Below are positions 7,305 through 14,991 of a stretch of DNA of 64,000 nt, in pieces. A program made the translations under genes and the position numbers. Within the stretch, counting starts at the first letter, position 1; each line of letters opens with the position of its first letter. Source of the stretch: Calditrichaceae bacterium (GTDB lineage: Bacteria > Calditrichota > Calditrichia > RBG-13-44-9 > J075); contig JABWBP010000010.1 in the NCBI GenBank assembly GCA_013360445.1, positions 1 through 64,000 on the forward strand, read 5' to 3'. Under the pieces are notes generated by a model, which made no database searches, had not been told where the DNA came from, and saw only the letters and a program-made list of their open reading frames with translations.

Positions 7305-9446
7305 TCAAAACAGGATTCCCAGGGCAGTTAATAAATTCAGGAATTCCGGTTGATCCATGACAAACTGCGTCCAGAAGAGCCAGCGCAGGGAGAGTTTGTT
7401 GGCGCCGATGGCGCGCCTTTCCAATACTTTGCTGTTGTTGGTGAAGTTAACGTCCAGGGCTACTTTATGCTCCGGATCCACCGTTGCGGAAACGATCCGC
7501 GCGGGTTTGATATATTGGAATTTTTTCCATAACGCCTTGCCGTCCCAGGTCTCCCGCAGCACCTCGCCGTTGTCGAATACCACTTCCACCTCCACCGGGA
7601 AGATGAAATCTCCCAGGCGGCGGATATTTACCCCGCTTTGATATAGTTGCGATGCATCTTGCGAAACGGCGGAGTCAAGCGTGGCGGCCAGGGAATCGCC
7701 TTCCGCGCTGTCCGCGGAAGCTGAATCGGCCTCGGGGTTTTCCTCCTGGCCGACCCGGAAATCATAATCATATCCCTGCGGCGCATCGACTTCACGGGAG
7801 AATACCCGGTCAACGCTGTAGTCCAAAACCGCGTTGGTGTAAAGCGCCTGGTCAAAAAATGCGCTCAAATCCTGTCCCGCGACTTCATTCGCCGCGGCAA
7901 TGAAATCCCCGCTGCGGGGATGTTTGAAGCGCCAGCGTTCTAAGTAAGTGCGCAGAATCCGGGCCATGGTTTCTTCGCCTAAGTAGTTCTGCAAGGTCAG
8001 CAGCATCAACGCCGGTTTATTGTAAGAATTGGCCCCGTAACTGCGGCCGGAATAGTACTCCCAGGCTTTCCGCACCATGGGATCGAAATCCGGCGCGGAC
8101 AGATAGCCGAGGCGCTGGTATTGGCGGTTATCCAACCGAATTCCCAGAAAATCAATTATGCCGCCGTCGGGATGGTAGTAATCATCCATGATTTGCATTT
8201 CGGAAAAGCTGGTGAGTCCCTCATCCAGCCAGCTTTCTTCGACTTCGTTGGAAGCGATCATGTGGTACCAGTAGTTGTGGCCGAATTCATGGATCACCAC
8301 GGCTTCCGGCAGCCGGACACCCTCCGGAATCCCATAAGAAGTTCCGGCGGTGATCAGGGTGGGATATTCCATGCCGCCGGTTTCGCGAGCGCCCCGGCGG
8401 GGATCGACCACGGTTAAATTCGCAAAGGGGTAATCGCCGTAGCGCTTCTGGAAGGCTTCGATGGCGATCCTGGCCGCCTCCACGTGGCGGGGTCCCTGGG
8501 CGGCGTGGTCCGGCTGCATCAACGCCCGGATATCCACGTCATCCGCCCGCCCTTTGAATTCCACGAATTCCGGGCTGGCGGTCCAGGCGAAATCGTGCAC
8601 GTCTTCGGCGTGGTAAAAATGGGTGGCGGTTCCGTCGCCGTTCTGCAGCGGCTCGCCCACCCGCCCGCCGGTCGCGCCCACGATATGGTCTTCCGGCAGG
8701 GTAATCCAGACGTTATAAACCCCGAAATCGGCGAAGAACTCCGAATTGGTATGGAACTGGTGGCAATTCCATTCCCCGTCGAGGTAAACCCCGGCTTTGG
8801 GAAACCATTGCCCGGCCATGAAAAATTCTTTTTGGACGCCGGTGCGGGCGTAAGGAGGCTCGGGAAGCTGGGCGGTAAAATCAATAAACAGCAGCAGCGA
8901 GTCGCCGGGGAGCAGCGCTTCCGGCAGGGAGAGGCGCAGCACGGTTTTGTCCTCGAGGTGCTCCGGGGTATCCGGTTGAACGTAACGAGCCTGCGCGGTG
9001 ACATCGCGCCCCGCCGCCAGGCGGCCGGCCTGGTAGGTGAGGTTGTGAAAAAACCTGGCGCTGCTGCGGTAGGAAGATTTCGGCAGCAAGACCATGCGGT
9101 TGATCTCGCTGTAGCCCCATCCCGCTTGCGTTTCCGGCAGCCCGCGATAGCGCCGCCTCGCTTCTAACATAAAGGTGGACTGGTTGTTGCGAAAGGCGTT
9201 CAGGTAGAGGTGCAAATACAACTCGCTGATCTGGTCCGGGGAGGTATTTTTCCAGGTGAGCACTTCCTGTCCCCGCAGCAGCCGTTTGGGAACATCTACG
9301 GAAACCGCGATGTCGTAATTGGCAATGCGGGGGCTGAGCGGTTCCGGGAAAAGCGCCGGGGGATCCGGAAACCGGGGAGAACGGGCGAATGCTGTCAGGT
9401 AGAGAAGCAAACTGAGGCAGGGGAAAAAAAGAATTGTAAATCGCAT
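7305..9446 (-). CDS. Secreted M1 family metallopeptidase (aminopeptidase N-like)
   Basis: The 713-aa protein begins with a signal peptide (hydrophobic to about residue 22, then ARSPRFPDPP). An N-terminal beta domain precedes the gluzincin catalytic domain. The exopeptidase motif appears as GGMEYP, and the zinc site HEFGH near residue 383 is followed 18 residues later by the glutamate of WLDEG, the standard M1 arrangement. The C-terminal third has an acidic, serine/aspartate-rich stretch. M1 enzymes cleave N-terminal residues from peptides; the signal peptide places this one in the periplasm or outside the cell. A TTG extends the frame to 9449, but GGAG stands 7 nt before the ATG at 9446. The last residue before the stop is hydrophobic, and no T9SS tail is present. 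Confidence 0.92.
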   Translation of the reverse strand: MRFTILFFPCLSLLLYLTAFARSPRFPDPPALFPEPLSPRIANYDIAVSVDVPKRLLRGQEVLTWKNTSPDQISELYLHLYLNAFRNNQSTFMLEARRRYRGLPETQAGWGYSEINRMVLLPKSSYRSSARFFHNLTYQAGRLAAGRDVTAQARYVQPDTPEHLEDKTVLRLSLPEALLPGDSLLLFIDFTAQLPEPPYARTGVQKEFFMAGQWFPKAGVYLDGEWNCHQFHTNSEFFADFGVYNVWITLPEDHIVGATGGRVGEPLQNGDGTATHFYHAEDVHDFAWTASPEFVEFKGRADDVDIRALMQPDHAAQGPRHVEAARIAIEAFQKRYGDYPFANLTVVDPRRGARETGGMEYPTLITAGTSYGIPEGVRLPEAVVIHEFGHNYWYHMIASNEVEESWLDEGLTSFSEMQIMDDYYHPDGGIIDFLGIRLDNRQYQRLGYLSAPDFDPMVRKAWEYYSGRSYGANSYNKPALMLLTLQNYLGEETMARILRTYLERWRFKHPRSGDFIAAANEVAGQDLSAFFDQALYTNAVLDYSVDRVFSREVDAPQGYDYDFRVGQEENPEADSASADSAEGDSLAATLDSAVSQDASQLYQSGVNIRRLGDFIFPVEVEVVFDNGEVLRETWDGKALWKKFQYIKPARIVSATVDPEHKVALDVNFTNNSKVLERRAIGANKLSLRWLFWTQFVMDQPEFLNLLTALGILF

Positions 9447-9532
9447 CAAAACACTCCGGTTCGACCATTTGGAAGCGGAAATTACCGAATACCGGCCAAT
9501 AAATCAAGCACTTCGGAAAGCGCAGGGACGTG

Positions 9533-9560
9533 GCGCATGGGGCATAGCGCATAGCGCATG
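9533..9560. repeat. Heptad repeat (word GNGCATR)
   Basis: Four consecutive 7-nt units GCGCATG, GGGCATA, GCGCATA, GCGCATG fill 9533-9560. They lie between the divergent starts of the M1 peptidase gene and the HU gene. Confidence 0.8.
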
Positions 9561-9628
9561 GCAGAGTTTTAGAATGCCTTGCTTTCCAAATCTATTTTTT
9601 GTAAACTTGCCAACTTTTGGAGGAATTG

Positions 9629-9955
9629 ATGACGGTAACCAAGGCGGATTTGACCAATCTTTTGGCGGAGGCCACCGGCCTCACCAAAGCAGACATCGAA
9701 GTAGTGATCAACGGATTTTTGTATAACGTGATGGAATCCATCCAAAACGGCGACCGGGTGGAAATTCGCGGATTTGGCAGTTTTCATGCGAAAGAGCGCG
9801 ACGCCCGGGTGGTAAAGAATCCCCGTACCTTGAAAGTGGTTCCGGTAGATCACCGCTTTGTGCCGGTATTCCGGCCGGCAAAGTTTTTCCGGGAGAGCGT
9901 CAACCGGAAGCGTTTAGCGAAGCAGCAGCGGGAGAGCAATGGCGAAAAAATGTAA
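9629..9955 (+). CDS. HU/IHF family DNA-binding protein
   Basis: A 108-aa histone-like protein that would bend and compact DNA as a dimer. It shows the family pattern: N-terminal helices (TKADLTNLLAEATGLTKADIEVV), the central RVEIRGFGSF strand motif near residues 42-52, and the DNA-binding arm ending in FRPAKFFRESV. The C-terminal RKRLAKQQRESNGEKM tail is slightly longer than in E. coli HU. A longer frame starts with TTG at 9617, but GGAGG at 9619-9623 sits 5 nt before the ATG at 9629, so the shorter start is favoured. It overlaps the zinc-ribbon/TPR gene by 17 nt. Confidence 0.93.
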   Translation: MTVTKADLTNLLAEATGLTKADIEVVINGFLYNVMESIQNGDRVEIRGFGSFHAKERDARVVKNPRTLKVVPVDHRFVPVFRPAKFFRESVNRKRLAKQQRESNGEKM

Positions 9956-10697
9956 AAACTGCGCCGCCGAGCTTCCGGAAAATGCCCAGTTTTGCCCCGC
10001 CTGCGGAACGCCGGTTCAGCCCTCCGAAGCGCTGACCCAACCTGCAACTGCGAAATCATCCGGCGCTGGATCTTTTGACCCGCGGTACTTGCAAGTTCTT
10101 TTGGGCGCGGCCTTTCTCGCGCTAATAGTGGTTGGCGTTTACTATTACACCGGATTTGTAAAAACCGTTGAAGGCAAGGGCGACCCCCATCGGCAAGTAA
10201 CTCCGCAGGCGCAAACGCCTTCAGAAGAAGTGGAGCATAACCACCCCGCGCCCAGCGAGGAAGATATTCGCGCCGCCGCGGAGCGCCTGAAGGCGGACCC
10301 GGAAAACGCGGCGCTCAACGTAGAGATGGGCAATATTCTTTTCGACGGCGGGCGCTTTTCCGAAGCGATTCCCTACTATCAAAAAGCCCTGGGCCGCGAG
10401 CCTAACAACCCCGACGTGCTGGTTGACCTGGGGGTTTGCTATTTCAATATGGAAGATTACCGGAAAGCGCAGGAACAGTTCGAGCAGGCCTTGAAAATCG
10501 ATCCCCGGCATGTCAACGCCCTCTACAACATGGGGGTGGTGTCGGTTCAATTCAAAGAAATCAACAAATTGATCGAATACTGGGGAAGGCTGCGGGAAGT
10601 CGCGCCCAATTCCCCCCAGGCGCAGCGCGCGCAAATGATTTTGAATGAGCTTCACCGCAACGTAGAAGGCGGGATGGGTTCCGGCAACTCGCAGTAA
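9939..10697 (+). CDS. Zinc-ribbon, single-TM, TPR-repeat protein
   Basis: The 252-aa protein starts with a four-cysteine zinc ribbon (CKNC ... CPAC, residues 5-22), followed by a linker and one transmembrane helix near residues 49-70 (LLGAAFLALIVVGVYYY). The C-terminal domain from about residue 105 holds three TPR-like repeats (for example AALNVEMGNILFDGGRFSEA). The topology suggests a cytoplasmic ribbon and a periplasmic TPR scaffold, or the reverse. The ATG lies inside the HU reading frame (17-nt overlap), implying translational coupling. The partner is unknown. Confidence 0.88.
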   Translation: MAKKCKNCAAELPENAQFCPACGTPVQPSEALTQPATAKSSGAGSFDPRYLQVLLGAAFLALIVVGVYYYTGFVKTVEGKGDPHRQVTPQAQTPSEEVEHNHPAPSEEDIRAAAERLKADPENAALNVEMGNILFDGGRFSEAIPYYQKALGREPNNPDVLVDLGVCYFNMEDYRKAQEQFEQALKIDPRHVNALYNMGVVSVQFKEINKLIEYWGRLREVAPNSPQAQRAQMILNELHRNVEGGMGSGNSQ

Positions 10698-10753
10698 ATA
10701 GTGTTCGGGTGTTTCCCAAAGGGATGGTTTACCCCTTCGGGGCTTCGCCACGT

Positions 10754-10823
10754 GTGTTCAGGTGTTCATGTATTCAAGTTACACGAACATAAACACCAGA
10801 ACACATGAATACATCAACACTAA
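10754..10823. repeat. Octad repeat array with inverted arms (word GTGTTCAN)
   Basis: Units of 8 nt, GTGTTCAG, GTGTTCAT and GTATTCAA, run from 10754 to 10777. The complementary words AACACATG, AATACATC and AACACTAA lie at 10800-10823 with the same spacing. The arms can form an imperfect hairpin. A very similar array is at 56751-56806. Confidence 0.8.
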
Positions 10824-10891
10824 AACAAAGCCAATGTTTGATTTAAAGAAAAACCTGTTTCACGGAACATTCAAACGAAAGGAGTGATTCT

Positions 10892-10987
10892 ATGCCCTGT
10901 GGTCGCAAACGGAAACGCCATAAAATGGCGACGCACAAGCGCAAAAAACGTCTTCGCAAGAATCGCCACAAAAAGAAAATCCGTTAG
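10892..10987 (+). CDS. AURKAIP1/COX24-type small ribosomal protein (mS38/bS22-like), 31 aa
   Basis: A 31-residue, extremely basic protein starting MPCGRKRKRHKMATHKRKKR. More than half of its residues are Lys, Arg or His. The motif KRKRHKMATHKRKKRLRK matches the short AURKAIP1/COX24 domain proteins annotated throughout Bacteroidota and relatives, related to mitochondrial mS38 and actinobacterial bS22 of the small ribosomal subunit. GGAG stands 8 nt before the ATG, and a hairpin terminator follows the stop by 3 nt, so this is a complete small transcription unit. The assignment to the ribosome is from family knowledge. Confidence 0.88.
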   Translation: MPCGRKRKRHKMATHKRKKRLRKNRHKKKIR

Positions 10988-10990
10988 TCG

Positions 10991-11020
10991 AAAAGCGTAG
11001 GGGTCCACTCTACGCTTTTT
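10991..11020 (+). terminator. Rho-independent terminator after the 31-aa ribosomal protein gene
   Basis: AAAAGCGTAG pairs perfectly with CTACGCTTTT around a 9-nt loop and ends in a T-run. It starts 4 nt after the stop codon. Confidence 0.75.
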
Positions 11021-11057
11021 CGCATCCACCTTACCGCAACCGTTCGATATAGCCGCC

Positions 11058-12257
11058 ATGAACCTTCCTGTTTATAGCGTCTCGCAATTGACCCGGGAAA
11101 TCAAGGATTTGCTGGAGAACAGTTTTCCCCGGCTCTGGGTGGAAGGGGAGATTTCCAATTTCAAGCGCCACACTTCCGGCCATCTCTATTTTACCCTCAA
11201 AGACGAAGGCTCGCAGGTCAACTGCGCCATGTGGCGGTTCCGCGCCGGCAGCCTGCTCTTCCAACCGCAAAACGGCATGAAAATCCTCGTGGAAGGCGAC
11301 GTGCAGGTGTATGAAAAGGGCGGGTACTACCAGTTGGTGGTTCAGCAGATGCAGCCGGCCGGCGTCGGGGCTTTGCAGATGGCCTTCGAGCAGTTGAAAA
11401 AGAAGCTCCACTCCGAGGGCTTGTTCGACGAGGCGCACAAAAAGCAAATTCCCCGTTACCCGGAGCGGGTGGGGGTAATCACTTCCCCCACCGGCGCGGC
11501 CATCCGCGATATTATCAGCGTAATGGCGCGGCGCTTCCCGGGCGTGGAAATCCTCCTCTACCCGGTAAAGGTGCAGGGAGAGGGGGCGGCGGCGGAGATC
11601 GCCCGGGCGATTGCGGATTTCAACGAATACGGCGGGGTGGATACCCTGATCGTGGGGCGGGGCGGCGGCTCGCTGGAAGACTTATGGGCGTTCAATGAAG
11701 AAATCGTCGCCCGGGCGATTTACGCTTCCCGGATTCCGGTGATTTCCGCGGTGGGGCACGAAATCGACTACTCCATTGCCGATTTTGTGGCCGACCGCCG
11801 CGCTCCCACCCCTTCCGCAGCCGCGGAGATGGCCGTGCCCGCCCGCAGCGAGGTCGCCGGGGAATTGGGCTATTACCGCGAGAAGCTGACTGTCGTCATT
11901 ACCCGGCGAATCGGCGATTACCGGGGGCGCCTGGCGGCTTTCAAGACCAGCTACGCCTTCCGCCGTCCGCAGGATTTGGTGCACCAAAAAATGCAGCGAT
12001 TGGATGAATTGCAGCGCAATTTAGCCCTGGCCATGATCCACCAGCTTAAATTTTACCGCAGCCGGCTGGAGCATTTGCAGCAGCAACTGCGCGCCGTGAA
12101 TCCCACGGCCATTCTCAACCGCGGTTACAGCATTTGCTACAAGGATGGGGAAGTGATCAAAGAAGCGGCGCGTTTGCAACCCCGGGACCGGGTGAAAATC
12201 CGCCTGGCGCGGGGAGCCTTCGAGGCAGAAGTTCAACGAACGGAAGAAACATCATGA
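11058..12257 (+). CDS. xseA: Exodeoxyribonuclease VII large subunit
   Basis: The 399-aa protein has the N-terminal OB-fold (VYSVSQLTREIKDLLE ... LWVEGEISNF) that binds single-stranded DNA, the catalytic core with GVITSPTGAAIRDI and GRGGGSLEDLWAFN near residues 205-218, HEIDYSIADFVADRRAPTPSAAAE, and a C-terminal coiled coil ending in the NPTAILNRGYSI barrel. Exonuclease VII degrades single-stranded DNA from both ends in a large complex with many XseB subunits. The stop codon overlaps the start of xseB (ATGA), as is usual for the pair. Confidence 0.97.
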   Translation: MNLPVYSVSQLTREIKDLLENSFPRLWVEGEISNFKRHTSGHLYFTLKDEGSQVNCAMWRFRAGSLLFQPQNGMKILVEGDVQVYEKGGYYQLVVQQMQPAGVGALQMAFEQLKKKLHSEGLFDEAHKKQIPRYPERVGVITSPTGAAIRDIISVMARRFPGVEILLYPVKVQGEGAAAEIARAIADFNEYGGVDTLIVGRGGGSLEDLWAFNEEIVARAIYASRIPVISAVGHEIDYSIADFVADRRAPTPSAAAEMAVPARSEVAGELGYYREKLTVVITRRIGDYRGRLAAFKTSYAFRRPQDLVHQKMQRLDELQRNLALAMIHQLKFYRSRLEHLQQQLRAVNPTAILNRGYSICYKDGEVIKEAARLQPRDRVKIRLARGAFEAEVQRTEETS

Positions 12258-12493
12258 GCAAAACGGTGAAGTTCGAAGAGGCGTTCAACCGCCTGGAAGA
12301 GATTGCCCGGCAATTGGAAGGGGGAGAGCTTGCCCTGGAAGAAGCGCTGGCTCTGTATGAAGAGGGGATGAAACTGGTCGAACTATGCAGCCAGAAATTA
12401 GACGCGGCGGAGAAGAAAATTCTCAAGCTCTCCAGATCCGGGGAGGGCGCTTTCCGCACCGAGGAGATGGATTTTCCCGGGGAAGAGGGGTAA
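12254..12493 (+). CDS. xseB: Exodeoxyribonuclease VII small subunit
   Basis: The 79-aa protein starting MSKTVKFEEAFNRLEEI has the two-helix XseB pattern (FEEAFNRLEEIARQLEGGE, LEEALALYEEGMKLVELC). A longer frame begins at 12134 inside xseA, but the ATG at 12254 overlaps the xseA stop in an ATGA arrangement and matches the family N-terminus. The stop codon is formed by the first heptad repeat unit downstream. Confidence 0.95.
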   Translation: MSKTVKFEEAFNRLEEIARQLEGGELALEEALALYEEGMKLVELCSQKLDAAEKKILKLSRSGEGAFRTEEMDFPGEEG

Positions 12494-12713
12494 GTGAAAA
12501 GTGCAAAGTGAAAAGTGAAAATTGGAGTGCGCTACAGAGTCAACATCCCGGAGGGATGGTGGCTAAGGCGCTAATCTTTCTTCCCGGTGATGAATCACAG
12601 GGCTATTGTCGCTGCGTCACCCCGTGACTCAAAATATCCCATTTACACTTTTCATTTTGCACTTTGCACTTTCCATTTTATACTTTTCACTTTTCATTTT
12701 CCATTTTGCACTG
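12492..12713. repeat. Heptad repeat element with long inverted arms (AANTGNA / CAYTTTN)
   Basis: The left arm, 12492-12526, is five 7-nt units of the AAGTGAA type and overlaps the xseB stop. The right arm, 12640-12713, is ten in-register units of the CACTTTT/CATTTTG type and ends 2-3 nt before the convergent MORN gene's stop codon. The arms are complementary and flank a unique 110-nt middle. The whole gap between the two convergent genes is this element. Confidence 0.9.
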
Positions 12714-12715
12714 GC

Positions 12716-14548
12716 TTAATCGGTTTTCGCGGCCATATCCCCTTCGGAAAAGAGAAAATAGGCCCCCACGGTGTGTACCCGGGTTTGCACCAGCCCGTAG
12801 CGGTAGCGGTCCAACACCTGGGGAATGCGGGTTTCCGGGTTGCTTACCTGCTCGAATTTGTAATCCTCACTCAATATAATATTTTCCTTATTTTCCAGGT
12901 ACGCTTTGAGATCTGCCCGGGGCAGGTTTTCCGGGGCATAGACGATGTAGTAGGATAATTCTACCTCCCGCTGCCTATCGGGGAGGCTAAGAGAATCTGC
13001 GGCCGACCCGCCAACGGCAAGCTCGTTTTCGCTGATTTTATAGATGAAATAGCCGGTTTTCAGGGTTTGAATACTCGATGCCGGCCCCGGGAATTTCTGG
13101 TTGTTCCGAATCCGCTCCATTGCCGTCTGCAGGGTCGCTCCCGAAGTATTTTCTTCCACGCCGGAAGGCGCGGGAATCAGCCCGGCCAGCCGGTCGTTCT
13201 CCCAGCGGGCAGGCAGCGAGCTTCCATCCGCAAAACGGTACACCCCGCGGCCGGATTTAAGTCCCGCGGCGATTTCCCCGTTATAGCGGTCGCCGTCCTT
13301 ATAAAAATAAAGCCCTTCCCCGCTCGCCTGGTCATTGTTCCATTGCCCCTCGTAGCGCTCGCCATTGGGCCAGAAAAAGAATCCCGTGCCCTGCCGCTTC
13401 CCGTTCAAAAAGCGGCCTTCATAGCGGCTTTCATCCCGGTAGGTGTAAACGCCCTTGCCGTGAATCACCCCGTTGCGAAAGCCGCCGCGGTATTGTTCCC
13501 CGGTTTGCGCCCAAAAATAAGCGCCATTGCCGGAAGGCAGCCCGGCGAAGAATTCGCCTTCGTAGCGATCCCCGTTGAGATAGACCATCACCCCTTTTCC
13601 GTTGATCTCACAATTCTTGAATTCGCCTTCGTAAATCTCGCCGCCGGGAAGCTTCAACTTGCCGGAACCGTTTTTACAATCGCCGGAAAGGGGAACGCCC
13701 CGGAAAACGCCGCTGGCCCACAATCCTTCGTTTTGAACCCGGTTATTGGAATGATAGGCGGTTCCGATGCCGTGGTAATTCCCTTTCTTCCACTCCCCTT
13801 CGTAACGGCTGCCGTCGGCCCAGAGGTAAATTCCCTGCCCCTCTTCGCAATCTCCGGAGATGCAGCCGCCCATTTCCAGGGAACGCGCCCCGTACCAGTC
13901 GCCGCCGTAGGTTTTATCCCGGAACCACCATTCCCCGCGAAAACCGTTGTTGCCCTTCAACATTGTCAACACCACCGTGCCGCGGTACTGCTGATCCTGC
14001 CAACTGGCGTTCAGGCGATTGTTTTTTTCATCCACCTCGCCGGTCAGAACGCCCTCGCTGACCTTCCCTTTAAAAGTGCCGGTTACTTTAGTTCCTTCGA
14101 CGGCCAGGATCATTTTCCCGAAATTGGTATCCCATTTCCCGTTATATTCGCCGGCGCTCACCGAACGGCTGGCCGCCTCCGGGTCCATCCGCACCGCGAC
14201 CCACTCCCCGCTTGCGGGTGAGTTCTCTTTCCACCAGCGCCCGGAAAAGGAGTTATTCCCGGGCAGCATTTTGAAAACGAAACTCCCCTGTACACCCGGC
14301 TCGGTCCAATTCCCGGCCAGAATTTCCCGGTCCGAGGCCGCCGCCCCGTTGAGCAGGCCCTCTACCTTTCCGTCGTCATAGGACCCGGCGATTTTTCCCC
14401 GCTCTGCCTGCATGCGGATGTGCCCGAAGGTAGAATTCCAGAATCCCGTAAATCCCCGGGATTGCGCCGCTAACTCCCCCGTTAACATGTTCAATAAGAA
14501 GAACAATCCCACCAGTGTTTTCAAGGAATGGAGAAGCGAATGTTGCAT
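12716..14548 (-). CDS. Exported MORN-repeat protein with duplicated N-terminal beta domain (paralogue 1)
   Basis: A 610-aa exported protein. A signal peptide (LKTLVGLFFLLNMLTGELAAQ) occupies residues 1-29. Two homologous segments of about 90 residues follow (roughly 31-120 and 135-227). Each runs G-x-W-x(3)FG-x-(I/M) ... GxYxG(K)VxEGxLxG ... GNWxxxxxxGxxxxxMLxGNN-x-F-x-G-x-WW ... (S/G)G-x-W-x-(A/G)-x-R. About nine MORN motifs (YEGEWxxGxxHGxG type) span residues 230-470. A C-terminal domain of about 110 residues is shared with the neighbouring paralogue. MORN repeats usually bind membranes or act as scaffolds. The ATG at 14548 has GAGGG 8 nt upstream; the longer frame to 14740 has no signal peptide at its start. 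Function unknown. Confidence 0.85.
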   Translation of the reverse strand: MQHSLLHSLKTLVGLFFLLNMLTGELAAQSRGFTGFWNSTFGHIRMQAERGKIAGSYDDGKVEGLLNGAAASDREILAGNWTEPGVQGSFVFKMLPGNNSFSGRWWKENSPASGEWVAVRMDPEAASRSVSAGEYNGKWDTNFGKMILAVEGTKVTGTFKGKVSEGVLTGEVDEKNNRLNASWQDQQYRGTVVLTMLKGNNGFRGEWWFRDKTYGGDWYGARSLEMGGCISGDCEEGQGIYLWADGSRYEGEWKKGNYHGIGTAYHSNNRVQNEGLWASGVFRGVPLSGDCKNGSGKLKLPGGEIYEGEFKNCEINGKGVMVYLNGDRYEGEFFAGLPSGNGAYFWAQTGEQYRGGFRNGVIHGKGVYTYRDESRYEGRFLNGKRQGTGFFFWPNGERYEGQWNNDQASGEGLYFYKDGDRYNGEIAAGLKSGRGVYRFADGSSLPARWENDRLAGLIPAPSGVEENTSGATLQTAMERIRNNQKFPGPASSIQTLKTGYFIYKISENELAVGGSAADSLSLPDRQREVELSYYIVYAPENLPRADLKAYLENKENIILSEDYKFEQVSNPETRIPQVLDRYRYGLVQTRVHTVGAYFLFSEGDMAAKTD

Positions 14549-14844
14549 CGGCTTAACCCTCGCGTTTAATATTCCGATAGACCGTTTGTGCAAATTATGA
14601 TCCCGATTACCCTGCAAAGGACATGCCTCTATCTTCGCGATCCCGGGAATAAGCCGAAAAAGCCGGTAGGAATGCGGTTTTTTAGCGAAACAGGGCTGCG
14701 CAGAGACCAGCCGGGCAGGAATTTCCGGCCATTTTAGCAATTGAAAATGTGCGAATTTTTTACAGCAGGGGGGAATAGATTGGTAGCGCCGAAAGAGACG
14801 GTGAAAATTTCCTCATCAATTGGCGAAGGCCCATTACATCAATC
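14549..14844. other. Region between the two MORN genes
   Basis: About 300 nt upstream of the first MORN gene with no convincing ORF. The frame running through it is the unlikely N-terminal extension of that gene. No promoter could be assigned with confidence. The repeat element that follows completes the gap. Confidence 0.3.
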
Positions 14845-14989
14845 GTTACTATTCAGCCACATGGTTCGATAAACTCACCATGCGAAGTTCACAGAGGCCA
14901 CAGAGGAAGAATTTTGGGTATCCACCACTTCGTGGAGAGCAGTCTCTGTGTGCTCTGTGAACTCTGTGGCAAAATGCCTGAATAGTTAC
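14845..14989. repeat. Inverted-repeat element with GTTACTATTCAGCC ends and nonad words
   Basis: The left end GTTACTATTCAGCCAC (14845-14860) is nearly the complement of GCCTGAATAGTTAC at 14976-14989. Inside, CACAGAGG words on the left face three 9-nt units, CTCTGTGTG, CTCTGTGAA and CTCTGTGGC, on the right. It abuts the stop codon of the second MORN gene. An element with the same ends but different inner words is at 35395-35541. Confidence 0.8.
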
Positions 14990-14991
14990 CA

